Shown one piece after another: positions 16,871-24,628 of a stretch of DNA of 64,000 bases; the first letter of the stretch is position 1; each line of letters begins with the position of its first letter. The DNA is from Frankineae bacterium MT45 (lineage in GTDB: Bacteria > Actinomycetota > Actinomycetes > Mycobacteriales > Jatrophihabitantaceae): the NCBI GenBank assembly GCA_900100325.1, contig LT629697.1, positions 3,531,423 to 3,595,422 of the forward strand. The letters run 5' to 3'. The position numbers were made by a program, and so were the translations under genes. The notes beneath the pieces were generated by a model. That model made no database searches and had not been told where the DNA came from. It saw only the letters and a program-made list of their open reading frames with translations.

Positions 16871-17612
16871 AGCTAGTGGTGAGCGGCTGCAGGAATAGGT
16901 CCTGCGCCACCTTGATCAGTTCGGGGGCGTTGTTGGGCGTCCGCCCGGTGGTGTACCAGAGGTCGTAGACCCAGACGCCGGCATCCTGACCCAGCGCGGT
17001 GAAGGCGTCCGGCGACGGGATCTTGGAGGTGCCGTCCGGCAGCCGGTACCCCTCCCGCAGCAGGTCGTTGATGTTGCCGGTGCCGTCCTTGCTGACCAGG
17101 GCCTGGAAGGCATTCGCGTTGTCGTAAGGCTTGTCCGGTGATGATCCGGCGAAGGAGGTCTGGATCAGCGAGATGGCGATGGTGCGCCCAGCCCCATTGA
17201 CCCTGGTCGTGAACAGCAGGCGGTCGGCGCCACCACAGGGATGGCTGATCAGGAACGCGATCATCGGTGCGCCGTAGGCGTGGTCCTGGCAGGTCGCGAT
17301 CTTGTCCTCACCCCAGATCGAGATCGGGTACTTGACCCCGGAGGCACCGGTGACGGTCAGGCTGCGCACCAGCTTCACCGGATGGGCCGAAGCGGCATCG
17401 CTGGTTGTGGCGGCGGCCGAGGTGGTCGCCGCGGCACTCGGCGTCGGTGTCGCAGCGACGGTCGGGAGCACGTCGGCAGTGGTGGCCTGTGCGGCCGTGG
17501 TCGGCTGGGTATTGCCGCCGCTGCTGCCTCCGGAGCAGGCCGTCAGCGTCAGCAGGACGACGACGGCGGCCGCGAGCGGGGCGCCTGACGTGCGGCGGCG
17601 CGCTGCCGGCAT
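16869..17612 (-). CDS. Putative lipoprotein
   Basis: 247 aa. A signal peptide with lipobox (LAAAVVVLLTLTACSGG, Cys at about 24) is followed by a Thr/Ala-rich linker and a globular domain from about residue 80 (YPISIWGEDKIATCQDHAYG, FLISHPCGGADRLLFTTRVN, DAGVWVYDLWYTTGRTP). I do not recognise the domain. ATG 17612 has GAGGAG 5-6 nt upstream; longer readings lack a signal peptide. It lies 28 bp after the PH-like membrane gene on the same strand, so the pair is probably an operon. Confidence 0.82.
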   Translation of the reverse strand: MPAARRRTSGAPLAAAVVVLLTLTACSGGSSGGNTQPTTAAQATTADVLPTVAATPTPSAAATTSAAATTSDAASAHPVKLVRSLTVTGASGVKYPISIWGEDKIATCQDHAYGAPMIAFLISHPCGGADRLLFTTRVNGAGRTIAISLIQTSFAGSSPDKPYDNANAFQALVSKDGTGNINDLLREGYRLPDGTSKIPSPDAFTALGQDAGVWVYDLWYTTGRTPNNAPELIKVAQDLFLQPLTTS

Positions 17613-17640
17613 CTCTTCTCCTCGATTCGGGCGGACTTGC

Positions 17641-18153
17641 TCAGTGGGTCTCGTGATCGGGCGCGATGGCGGCGGCGCCGAGGCGTACCCCGCGCGACCG
17701 CAGCGTCTCACCGATAACCCCGTGCCGCCAATTCTTGTCGTAGACGCTGACCTGGATGCGTTCGGTGGACTCGGGGTTCTGATCGAGGTTCTTCGGGGGT
17801 GGGGTCTGCTTGCCGTGGCTGTCACGCGGCACCACCTCGCTGTGCGACAGCACGAACTCGTCCACCTGCAGGAAGCCCTGCAGACGCCGCCGGCGCACGC
17901 TGACGATCGCGTCCCACGGAACCTTGAGCCCGTACTTGTCGCGCTGAACCTGGATGCCCTCCTCGTCGACCGACATCCAGCGCCGACGCATGCGCCGCAC
18001 CGTGATGGCGGCGTTCACCGCACCGAGCAGGACCGCGACCGCCAACCCGAGCAGCAGGGGACGGAGCACGATGACGATGACGAGACCGACGATCACGGGT
18101 GCGGTCAGGGAGGTGCCGATCGCATACGACCAGCGGATCCGGTAGACACCCAT
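17641..18153 (-). CDS. PH-like domain membrane protein
   Basis: 170 aa. Two close membrane segments at about 9-31 and 32-48 (SLTAPVIVGLVIVIVLRPLL, GLAVAVLLGAVNAAI) are followed by a basic stretch and a PH-like beta domain beginning SVDEEGIQVQRDKYGLKVPW with DAIVSVRRRRLQGF. It resembles bacterial PH-domain (bPH2/DUF3093-like) proteins. The cytoplasmic tail (HETH end) is polar. Role unknown; transcribed with the lipoprotein downstream. Confidence 0.78.
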   Translation of the reverse strand: MGVYRIRWSYAIGTSLTAPVIVGLVIVIVLRPLLLGLAVAVLLGAVNAAITVRRMRRRWMSVDEEGIQVQRDKYGLKVPWDAIVSVRRRRLQGFLQVDEFVLSHSEVVPRDSHGKQTPPPKNLDQNPESTERIQVSVYDKNWRHGVIGETLRSRGVRLGAAAIAPDHETH

Positions 18154-18228
18154 TCGCCAGAGCCTACTGGCAAGTAAGACGCCAGCGGAACGTCCATTCG
18201 GTGTGGCGCTGCGCTCCCTGACCAGAAA

Positions 18229-18864
18229 CTACGACTCGCCGCCGTCCGAGCCGTCGTCGTCGTAGCGTCCGGCCCGCAGCCGGGCGTCGATCTCGCTCGT
18301 GCCCGCGTGACCGCGGTGAGTGAAGGCGTCGATGGTCCGGTCGATGTAACCCTGCGAGAGACTCAGCAGGACGCTGGTGTTGTGCCCCTCTGCCGCCACC
18401 GAGCGGGGGCGCGTCGGGGCCAGGTTCTCGGCGCCGACGACCGAGTCGGCCAGCTCGACGAGCCGCGCCCAGTCGCACTTCTCGCGCAGCGTCGGGTAGA
18501 TGTCGTGCTCCAGATACTCCGCGTTGGCGCTCCACTTGTCGCGGACGTCAGCCAGCAGCGACTTGAAGCGATCGGTGTTCGGATCGACGTCTTCGAGGTT
18601 GCGCAGCAGCTCCTCCATCGCCCGGTGCTCGGCGAACTGCTGATGGGCCAGCGCCTCACCCCCGGGGATGGTCTCGCGGATCAGCGGGTGCAGGTACTGC
18701 TCGGCCGCGACGTGTGTCTGCACGATCTGGCGCACCAGCTGTACGGTCTCCACGTTCTCGTCGAACAGGTCGGTGGTGGCCGCCAGTTTCGTGGCCAATG
18801 CGGTGATGCTGCGGGCGTCGCCGGCGAGCACGTCGAGGATGGTCGGAGCATCCGAGGGCGTCAT
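18229..18864 (-). CDS. Hemerythrin HHE-domain protein
   Basis: 211 aa. Helical bundle with the HHE metal-ligand set: HVAAEQYLHPLI, HQQFAEHRAMEELL and EYLEHDIYPTLRE. The C-terminal 80 residues are charged (SLSQGYIDRTIDAF, DARLRAGRYDDD). Such proteins bind a di-iron centre and take part in O2/NO or iron sensing. ATG 18864 is chosen with GGGGG upstream; ATG 18873 is close. Divergent from murB with a 50-bp gap. Confidence 0.87.
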   Translation of the reverse strand: MTPSDAPTILDVLAGDARSITALATKLAATTDLFDENVETVQLVRQIVQTHVAAEQYLHPLIRETIPGGEALAHQQFAEHRAMEELLRNLEDVDPNTDRFKSLLADVRDKWSANAEYLEHDIYPTLREKCDWARLVELADSVVGAENLAPTRPRSVAAEGHNTSVLLSLSQGYIDRTIDAFTHRGHAGTSEIDARLRAGRYDDDGSDGGES

Positions 18865-18914
18865 AACCCCCATCCTGCCAGAACCGTCTCGCGTCCCAGG
18901 TACCGTTGTTGGCT

Positions 18915-19958
18915 GTGGCACCGACCTTTGCTGAACTGACGACGATGCGGGTCGGGGGCGCGAGTCGCGACTTCGCGCTGGCCACCGAGACCTCCGAACT
19001 CGTCGAGCTGGTGCGCCGTGCCGACGCCGAGGGGCAGCCGCTGCTGGTGATGGGTGGTGGCTCCAACCTGGTCGTCGGGGACGAGGGTTGGGACGGCCTG
19101 ACGGTGAAGATCGCCACCCAGGGAATCGACATCTCGGGCACCACGGTCCGGGCCGACGCCGGCGTCAACTGGGACGAGCTGGTCGCGCTCACCGTCGCCG
19201 ACGGGCTCTCCGGGCTGGAGGCGCTCTCGGGCGTGCCGGGCTCGGTCGGCGGAACCCCGGTGCAGAACGTCGGCGCCTTCGGAGCCCACACCTCGGACGT
19301 GCTCAAGTCGGTCACGCTCTTCGATCGGGAGAGCGGCGAGGTGAACGAATGGGGCGCGGAACGCTGCGGCTTCGGAAGCCATCGGCAGTCGACGTTCAAG
19401 AACACCGACCGCTATGTGCTGCTATCGGTGACCTATGAACTGCGGCGCAGCCGGCAGTCGGCACCGATGACCTTCGCCGAGGTCACCCGCCGCCTCGGAA
19501 TCGAGATCGGCGGGACGGCCGACCCGGTCGACGTGCGCGAGGTCGTCCTCTCGCAGCGGCGACACCGTGGCTCCATCTACGACCCGGCCGACAACGACAC
19601 CTGGGGTGTCGGTTCGTTCTTCCTGAATCCGGTGCTGCGGGACGTACCGCCGCAGGCCGACGGCAGCCCGCGATTCCCCGATCCGAAGGGGACGAAGGTG
19701 CCGGCCGGCTGGCTCATCGAACGGGCCGGATTCGCCCCCGGTTACGGCGAGGAGTGGGGACGGGGCAGTGTCCGCCTCTCCACCAAGCATGCGCTGGTCA
19801 TCACCAACCGGGGCGACGCGACCACGGCCGAGGTGATGGACTTTGCCGGGCACATCCGGGACGGAGTGTGGGAGCGCTTCAACATCCTGCTCACGCCGGA
19901 GTGCAACCTGGTGAACTGCGCGCTGGGCGGCGCCCACACGGCACCCAGCCCGGCGTAG
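18915..19958 (+). CDS. murB: UDP-N-acetylmuramate dehydrogenase
   Basis: 347 aa. FAD-binding part: TTMRVGGASRDFALATE, LLVMGGGSNLVVGDEGWDG and GLSGLEALSGVPGSVGGTPV with QNVGAFG. Catalytic part: SHRQSTFKNT (Arg/Lys), VGSFFLNPVL (the proton-donor Ser) and LTPECNLVNC (Glu). It reduces UDP-GlcNAc-enolpyruvate to UDP-MurNAc. GTG 18915 follows TACCGT (18901-18906), a TANNNT-type -10 at the distance expected for leaderless translation (inference). TTG at 18906/18909 are alternatives. Confidence 0.96.
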   Translation: MAPTFAELTTMRVGGASRDFALATETSELVELVRRADAEGQPLLVMGGGSNLVVGDEGWDGLTVKIATQGIDISGTTVRADAGVNWDELVALTVADGLSGLEALSGVPGSVGGTPVQNVGAFGAHTSDVLKSVTLFDRESGEVNEWGAERCGFGSHRQSTFKNTDRYVLLSVTYELRRSRQSAPMTFAEVTRRLGIEIGGTADPVDVREVVLSQRRHRGSIYDPADNDTWGVGSFFLNPVLRDVPPQADGSPRFPDPKGTKVPAGWLIERAGFAPGYGEEWGRGSVRLSTKHALVITNRGDATTAEVMDFAGHIRDGVWERFNILLTPECNLVNCALGGAHTAPSPA

Positions 19959-19979
19959 CTCAGGGGCGCCTCGCGGGGA

Positions 19980-21059
19980 TCAGTCGTGCGTCGCCGCAAT
20001 GGCGAGACCCTGCTCGGCGATGCCCTGCACCTCGTTCTGCAGATCGCCGAACTCCTGGCCGGCCATTAGCCCAGCCCGGGCCCGGGCCTGGATGCCCTGG
20101 GCGATGACGGCGAACTTGAAGTGAGCGAATGCCTCGTAAAACCATAGGTGTTCCAGGTCGAGACCGGTCTGCTCGGCGTACCGCTGCGCCACTTCCCGGC
20201 GGGTCGGGAAACCTTCGAGGGACGTCACGCCAGGACTGAGCAGCCGAGGCGGGTCGCCGGCCTCCCGCCAGTAGAAGAGCAGCATCCCCAGGTCGGTGAG
20301 AGGATCGCCGAGGGTGGACATCTCCCAGTCAAGGACAGCCGCGACCGAGGCCGGTGCATCGCCGCTAGGCGGCGCGATCATGCAGTTGTCGAGCCGGTAG
20401 TCGCCATGCACGATCGCCGGACGTGGACTCTCCGGGAGGCGCTGCTCCAGCAGCTGCGCCAGCGAATCCAGGGCGGGCACCGGCTCGTCCCGGCTCGCCT
20501 CCCACTGCCGACCCCAGCGACGAAGCTGACGCGCCAGGAACCCCTCCGGCCGGCCGAACTCAGCCAGTCCGACCTCGGACGGCGACACCGAATGCAGCTC
20601 GGCCAGGACGTCGACCAGGGTGTAGCCCAGCTGGCGCCGCGCGTACGGGGTGTCGGCGACGCCAGCTGGAAGCTCGTCTCGGATGATGTGGCCGGCCACC
20701 TTGTTCATGACGTAGAACGGCGTCCCGATGGCCGCCCCGTCGTCGTCGAGGAGGATCTGCGCCACCGGGACGCGGCTGCCGGCCAACGCCCGCTGTACCC
20801 GCACCTCGCGGCTCATGTCGTGCGCGGTCGCCAGCAGTGCACCGGTCGGTGGTCGGCGCAGAATCACCGCTCCCGACGGGCAGGTCAGCTCGAACGTCAG
20901 GTTCGACTTGCCGCCGGTGATGAGACTCGCGTCGACTTGCTGCCAGGCCGCGTCGCCGGTCGCCGCGACCAGCAACGGGGCCAGCACGTCCAACGGCAGT
21001 ACGTCCGCCGGCAGTTGCCCAGTCTGCGGCGGGTTCCCTACGGTTGCGCTCAAACTCAT
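19980..21059 (-). CDS. Phosphotransferase-family (APH/ACAD10-like) protein
   Basis: 359 aa kinase-like fold of the aminoglycoside-phosphotransferase type. Visible are SLITGGKSNLTFELTC, VILRRPPTG, EVRVQRALAGSRVPVAQILL, IVHGDYRLDNCMI (HGDxxxxN catalytic loop) and AVLDWEMSTLGDPLTDLGML (metal-binding DWE). This is the subgroup found with acyl-CoA dehydrogenases and proposed to phosphorylate hydroxyacyl-CoAs (ACAD10/11 N-terminal domain); a drug-resistance role is unlikely. Last gene of the unit LEH-VOC-APH; its ATG overlaps the VOC stop as ATGA. Confidence 0.88.
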   Translation of the reverse strand: MSLSATVGNPPQTGQLPADVLPLDVLAPLLVAATGDAAWQQVDASLITGGKSNLTFELTCPSGAVILRRPPTGALLATAHDMSREVRVQRALAGSRVPVAQILLDDDGAAIGTPFYVMNKVAGHIIRDELPAGVADTPYARRQLGYTLVDVLAELHSVSPSEVGLAEFGRPEGFLARQLRRWGRQWEASRDEPVPALDSLAQLLEQRLPESPRPAIVHGDYRLDNCMIAPPSGDAPASVAAVLDWEMSTLGDPLTDLGMLLFYWREAGDPPRLLSPGVTSLEGFPTRREVAQRYAEQTGLDLEHLWFYEAFAHFKFAVIAQGIQARARAGLMAGQEFGDLQNEVQGIAEQGLAIAATHD

Positions 21060-21763
21060 ACCAGCCGGAAGTCGACGCCGCTGATGCGAGCGACCCGTCC
21101 GGCCTGGGACCGGTCGGTGGCCGGAAGCTCGACCGCCACCAGTCCGGCCCCGGAGTCGCCGACGAGCGGCACGAACCGCAGTCGCCGTCCGGCCAGCTCT
21201 ACATGGGTTCCGTCGTCGCCGACCGGGATCGAAAGCACCTCGGCCCAGCGGGCGGCCATCGCCGCCGGGTCGGGGACCGCAACCTCGATCGCCACGAAGT
21301 CGCCGACCACGTCGGTGCTGCCGTTGGCGAAGATCTGCGGGGCCATGTGCCAGGTCTCAGCCGGACGGATCTGGTCGAGCTCAGCCAGCGTTCCCAGATC
21401 ACGCGGATGCCACTGGGTGATCGTGTGCTCCTCGTACGGCGTCTCGAAGACCGGCTTGAGACCGAGTTCGGCCGCCTTGGCCTTCGTCGCCTCGATGTCA
21501 GCGACCTGCACCACGACCATGTAGCCGAGGTCGCCGCGCTTGGCCACCAGCCGGCCGGGCAGCGTATCGGGGCCGAGCGGGGCGCTGAACTCGAGGAAGG
21601 TCTGGTCGATCGTCAACACTTCATGGATGAAACCGAGCGCGGCCATCCCTTCGGCATCCTTGACCCCGGCACCGAGTCCAAGCTCGGCCCGGGCGGCGGC
21701 GAGGGTGCTCTCCAGATCTGCAGCGAGGAAGACGAGCTGGCGAATCGCCGGCAATTCAGGCAT
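21056..21763 (-). CDS. Two-part VOC protein (paralogue 1)
   Basis: 235 aa, two glyoxalase-like halves: RQLVFLAADLESTLAAARAE opens the first, and VAIEVAVPDPAAMAARWAEV opens the second. It is homologous to the proteins at 26101 and 32052, sharing 'RQLV(V)LA...D', a pair of duplicated VOC modules and the C-terminal GVDFRLV/GLRFELV strand. A metal-dependent isomerase, epimerase or lyase on an acyl or epoxide intermediate is possible, but no substrate can be given. Coupled to the kinase-like gene by ATGA and 9 bp after the LEH gene. GGAGCC precedes the ATG. Confidence 0.83.
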   Translation of the reverse strand: MPELPAIRQLVFLAADLESTLAAARAELGLGAGVKDAEGMAALGFIHEVLTIDQTFLEFSAPLGPDTLPGRLVAKRGDLGYMVVVQVADIEATKAKAAELGLKPVFETPYEEHTITQWHPRDLGTLAELDQIRPAETWHMAPQIFANGSTDVVGDFVAIEVAVPDPAAMAARWAEVLSIPVGDDGTHVELAGRRLRFVPLVGDSGAGLVAVELPATDRSQAGRVARISGVDFRLV

Positions 21764-21772
21764 GAAAGGCTC

Positions 21773-22180
21773 CTACAGATCGTGAACGAAGTCGCGCTCG
21801 AGACCCATGCCCCTGAGCAGGGTGGCCCGGTCGTAGTACTCGCGCCACGCCTGCACCAGGCCGTCTTCGATCTCGAGCACGCCGACGACGGGCATGGAGC
21901 CCGCCCGGTCGTTGATCACGAAGTTGTCCACCCGCTCCAGGAAGACCGCGCCGTTGATGACGCCGGCGTTGCGAAGCTCGATGCGCACCTCGGTCGCACC
22001 GTCGCAGAGGGCCTGGATGCGACGCCGCAGCGCCGGGCGCCCCACCGTCGGCTCGTCCTCCATCATGCTGTGCAGCAGGCCGTCTTCGGCGAAGAGGTCG
22101 ATGACCCGGTCCCAGTCCAGCTTGTTCCAGGCCTCGACCATCTCGATGGCGGTGGCCAGTTTCGCTTCGTCGGTGTCCAT
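21773..22180 (-). CDS. Limonene-1,2-epoxide-hydrolase-type protein
   Basis: 135 aa, NTF2/SnoaL fold. The LEH catalytic triad Arg-Asp-Asp appears to be kept: LERVDNF gives R83 and D85, and AWREYYD gives D117, in the same strand context as in Rhodococcus limonene-epoxide hydrolase. LEHs open epoxides by direct water attack, so a terpenoid or fatty epoxide is a reasonable substrate class (inference). ATG 22180 has GAAGGG upstream. First gene of a three-gene unit whose upstream gap carries the 17-bp island motif. Confidence 0.82.
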   Translation of the reverse strand: MDTDEAKLATAIEMVEAWNKLDWDRVIDLFAEDGLLHSMMEDEPTVGRPALRRRIQALCDGATEVRIELRNAGVINGAVFLERVDNFVINDRAGSMPVVGVLEIEDGLVQAWREYYDRATLLRGMGLERDFVHDL

Positions 22181-22207
22181 GCTTTGACCCTTCGTCGTTG
22201 GGGGGTT

Positions 22208-22224
22208 ACGGCTGTAACTGTAGT
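22208..22224 (+). promoter_or_regulatory. Island 17-bp motif, site g
   Basis: ACGGCTGTAACTGTAGT, 28 bp upstream of the LEH start and opposite in orientation to it. It matches the invariant positions AC(N10)TGTAG of the set at 26951, 35746, 35856, 43969, 44114 and 53513. Confidence 0.7.
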
Positions 22225-22287
22225 AATGGGGAGACGGAATAGCCATACTTTGACGGATATTCGCGACTCCCGTGAAGTCAGGTCCGC

Positions 22288-23367
22288 TCAGGAAGCGTCC
22301 AGATTCGGATGCCAGGGCATCAGGGTGGGAAGCTCGAAGACACCGGGGGCGGCCTGGCAGACGAACGGGATCGCCGCGATCACCGGTCCAGCGGTGGCGT
22401 ACTGCTCGGCCCGCGTCTTGCGCCCGTCCGGATTCTCCGGCGGTTCGGTGACGTCGATGGCGATCTCGATGCCGGGCTCACCGGTGATGGAGACCGTCCA
22501 CAGGTGCGGATCGGCGAAGCCGGGCAGGTCAGGATCCATGATCCAGTTGATCGATAGGGTGAGGAAGCGCTTGCCGTCGACGATGGCGTGCCACCGCCAG
22601 TTGGTCCCGGCGACCGTCCCCTCCTCGATGACACCGGCCCGGATCTCCAGGCGGCGAGAGGCCGGAAATAGCTGGTGATCCGGCTCGATGCGCTCGATGT
22701 TTACCCCGATCTTGTCGGCGGTGTAGTGGATCGCCTCGGAGAAGAGCTTGTTGTACAGCTCGGCGAAGGAGCCGGTGAGCATCTCCGGGGATGCCGGGTC
22801 GGTCCCCATCCCCATCACGCCAAAGACGAATCCGGGGTCGGGCATCCCGGAGGCGTCGACCACTTCCCGAATCGAGATCGAGTCGACGCGCAGGCACATT
22901 CCGGTGGCCGTCAGGGCCAGACGCTCCAGGACGAAGCCGGGGTTGATGCCGGCGCCGAAGAGGGTGGAGTTCCCTCGCTTGGCCGCCTCGACGAACATCG
23001 CCTCACGCTCGGGGCCGTGCGCCTTCGGGTAATGCTGGCCGAGCGTGGTGATCACGTTCTTCCCCGACTCCAGCAGGGCGATGAGGTCAGCGTCCTGTGA
23101 TTCATAGGGGATTCCGACGCGCGCGGTGTGCAGAACCACGTCGGCATCCAGGGCCAGGATGTCGTCGATGTTGTTGGTGGCGATGACCCCGGTCGGGTCC
23201 CGTCGGGCGATCTCGCCGGCGTCCCGCCCGACCTTCCGGTCGGAGTAGACGTAGAGGCCGACCAGTTCGAGGTCGGGGTGTTCGATGACGGCCCGCAGCG
23301 TCGTCTTCCCGACGGCGCCGGTCGCCCACTGCACGACCCGCCAGGGGCGGCCGTTGTTGCCGCTCAT
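22288..23367 (-). CDS. DapB-like NAD(P)-dependent dehydrogenase
   Basis: 359 aa. The Rossmann start VVQWATGAVGKTTLRAVIEH and VGLYVYSDRKVGRDAGEI are as in dihydrodipicolinate reductase and 2,4-diaminopentanoate dehydrogenase. The middle GAGINPGFVLERLALTATGM and the long C-terminal barrel fit the 'dihydrodipicolinate reductase-like' group often found with beta-oxidation genes in mycobacteria and relatives. No lysine-pathway neighbours are present, so a catabolic dehydrogenase is more likely. The ATG overlaps the thiolase stop as ATGA. Confidence 0.82.
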   Translation of the reverse strand: MSGNNGRPWRVVQWATGAVGKTTLRAVIEHPDLELVGLYVYSDRKVGRDAGEIARRDPTGVIATNNIDDILALDADVVLHTARVGIPYESQDADLIALLESGKNVITTLGQHYPKAHGPEREAMFVEAAKRGNSTLFGAGINPGFVLERLALTATGMCLRVDSISIREVVDASGMPDPGFVFGVMGMGTDPASPEMLTGSFAELYNKLFSEAIHYTADKIGVNIERIEPDHQLFPASRRLEIRAGVIEEGTVAGTNWRWHAIVDGKRFLTLSINWIMDPDLPGFADPHLWTVSITGEPGIEIAIDVTEPPENPDGRKTRAEQYATAGPVIAAIPFVCQAAPGVFELPTLMPWHPNLDAS

Positions 23368-24587
23368 GCGGCGTCACCCTGCTCGAGGCGCTCGATGACG
23401 ATGGCCGTGCCGAGGCCGAGAGCGGCTGGAATCGTCAGCAGGCCGTAGCGGCCGCCCGTCCGCTCCAAGGCATCCAGTGCGGTGGCCAGCAGGATCCCGC
23501 CGCTGCCTCCCAGCGGATGCCCCATCGACACCGCGCCGCCGTCGACGTTGAGGATCTCGTCCGTGAATCCGAAGGCCCGCTGCACGAGGAGCGGGCTCAC
23601 CGAGAACGACTCGTTGGCCTCGACGATGTCGATATCCTCCGGCTGCAGCTTGGCCATCGCCAGGGCACGGCGGATCGCATCGACGGTCGCCGTCAGCAGC
23701 GGCGAGCGGACCGCCGCCGTGGCCGTGGCCAGGATGCGGGCCCGTGGGGCGATCCCCAGGCTGCGGGCGGCATCGATGTTGCCGATGAGCGCAGCCGACG
23801 CGCCATCCACCATCTGCGGCGCGGTGGCCGCCGAGTGCAGCGCCGGGAACTCACCGAGCTCCGGCAGTCGTCGTTCGACGCGGCCGTGGGCGGCGGCATC
23901 GTCCGGAAAAAGCAACGGCATCGCCTCGAAGTCGGCGAGGGTCATCTGCGCGCGGATGCCGTCGTCGGCGGCGAGGAGCACCTCACCGTCGGCTCCGAGC
24001 ACCGGCACCAGGCTGCGATCGAAGTGACCGGCGGCCCAGGCGGCCGCCGCCCGCTGGTGCGAGCGGAGGGCGTAAGCGTCCAGTTCGGGACGGGTGAGGC
24101 CGGCCACCTGCGCGGTGGCGTCGGCCGAGACCCCGATGGTGACGAAGCCGGTGCGCTCACCCAGTTCCTCGTCGAAGGCGATGGCCGGCTTGTCGGCCAG
24201 CATCGGCACCCGCGACATCGACTCGACACCGCCACCCACGACCAGGTCGGCGGTTCCGCTGCTGACCTGGGCCGCCGCCGCGGCGAGCGCGTCCAAGCCC
24301 GAGCAGCAGAGGCGGGAGACGACGGAGCCGGAGACGTCATCCGGCCAGTCGGCCCAGATGGTCGCGGCCCGGGAGACGTTCGCGCCCTGTTCGTGGCTGG
24401 CTGTGCTGACGCCGAGGATCACCTCGTCGACGTGCACGCCGCCGGCGCCCAAGCCGGTACGGCGATCCAGCGCCTGGAGCAACTGGCCGGCCAGCTCATA
24501 CGGAGCGACTCCGGCCAGCGCACCGCCGTCGCGGCGCACCCGACCCCGTGGTGTGCGAACCACGTCGTAGACATAGGCGTCCAACAT
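23364..24587 (-). CDS. Thiolase-family protein lacking the second catalytic Cys
   Basis: 407 aa, thiolase fold. The nucleophile region is SRLCCSGLDALAAA (Cys94 by alignment), then VEANESFSV (NEAF-like) and MGHPLGGSGG (His357). The C-terminal CxGGGxG segment instead reads LTIPAALGLGTA: Pro387 stands where the acid/base Cys belongs and the glycines are changed. Acyl transfer to Cys94 may still occur, but normal Claisen chemistry is doubtful. Third gene of VOC-oxygenase-thiolase-DapB-like. Not a pseudogene: the frame is intact and codon use is normal. Confidence 0.85.
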   Translation of the reverse strand: MLDAYVYDVVRTPRGRVRRDGGALAGVAPYELAGQLLQALDRRTGLGAGGVHVDEVILGVSTASHEQGANVSRAATIWADWPDDVSGSVVSRLCCSGLDALAAAAAQVSSGTADLVVGGGVESMSRVPMLADKPAIAFDEELGERTGFVTIGVSADATAQVAGLTRPELDAYALRSHQRAAAAWAAGHFDRSLVPVLGADGEVLLAADDGIRAQMTLADFEAMPLLFPDDAAAHGRVERRLPELGEFPALHSAATAPQMVDGASAALIGNIDAARSLGIAPRARILATATAAVRSPLLTATVDAIRRALAMAKLQPEDIDIVEANESFSVSPLLVQRAFGFTDEILNVDGGAVSMGHPLGGSGGILLATALDALERTGGRYGLLTIPAALGLGTAIVIERLEQGDAA

Positions 24588-24628
24588 TCTGCTGCTCTCT
24601 CTCTTCTTGAGAAATCCATGGGTGAAGT

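Noticed and set aside
19980-21059. Aminoglycoside resistance gene
   Set aside because: The APH-like fold is of the ACAD10/11-associated subgroup and sits in an acyl-CoA catabolic unit.
21044-22678. 544-residue plus-strand reading across VOC, LEH and DapB-like genes
   Set aside because: It spans three real minus-strand genes and their promoter gap, has no ribosome site and no recognisable domain.
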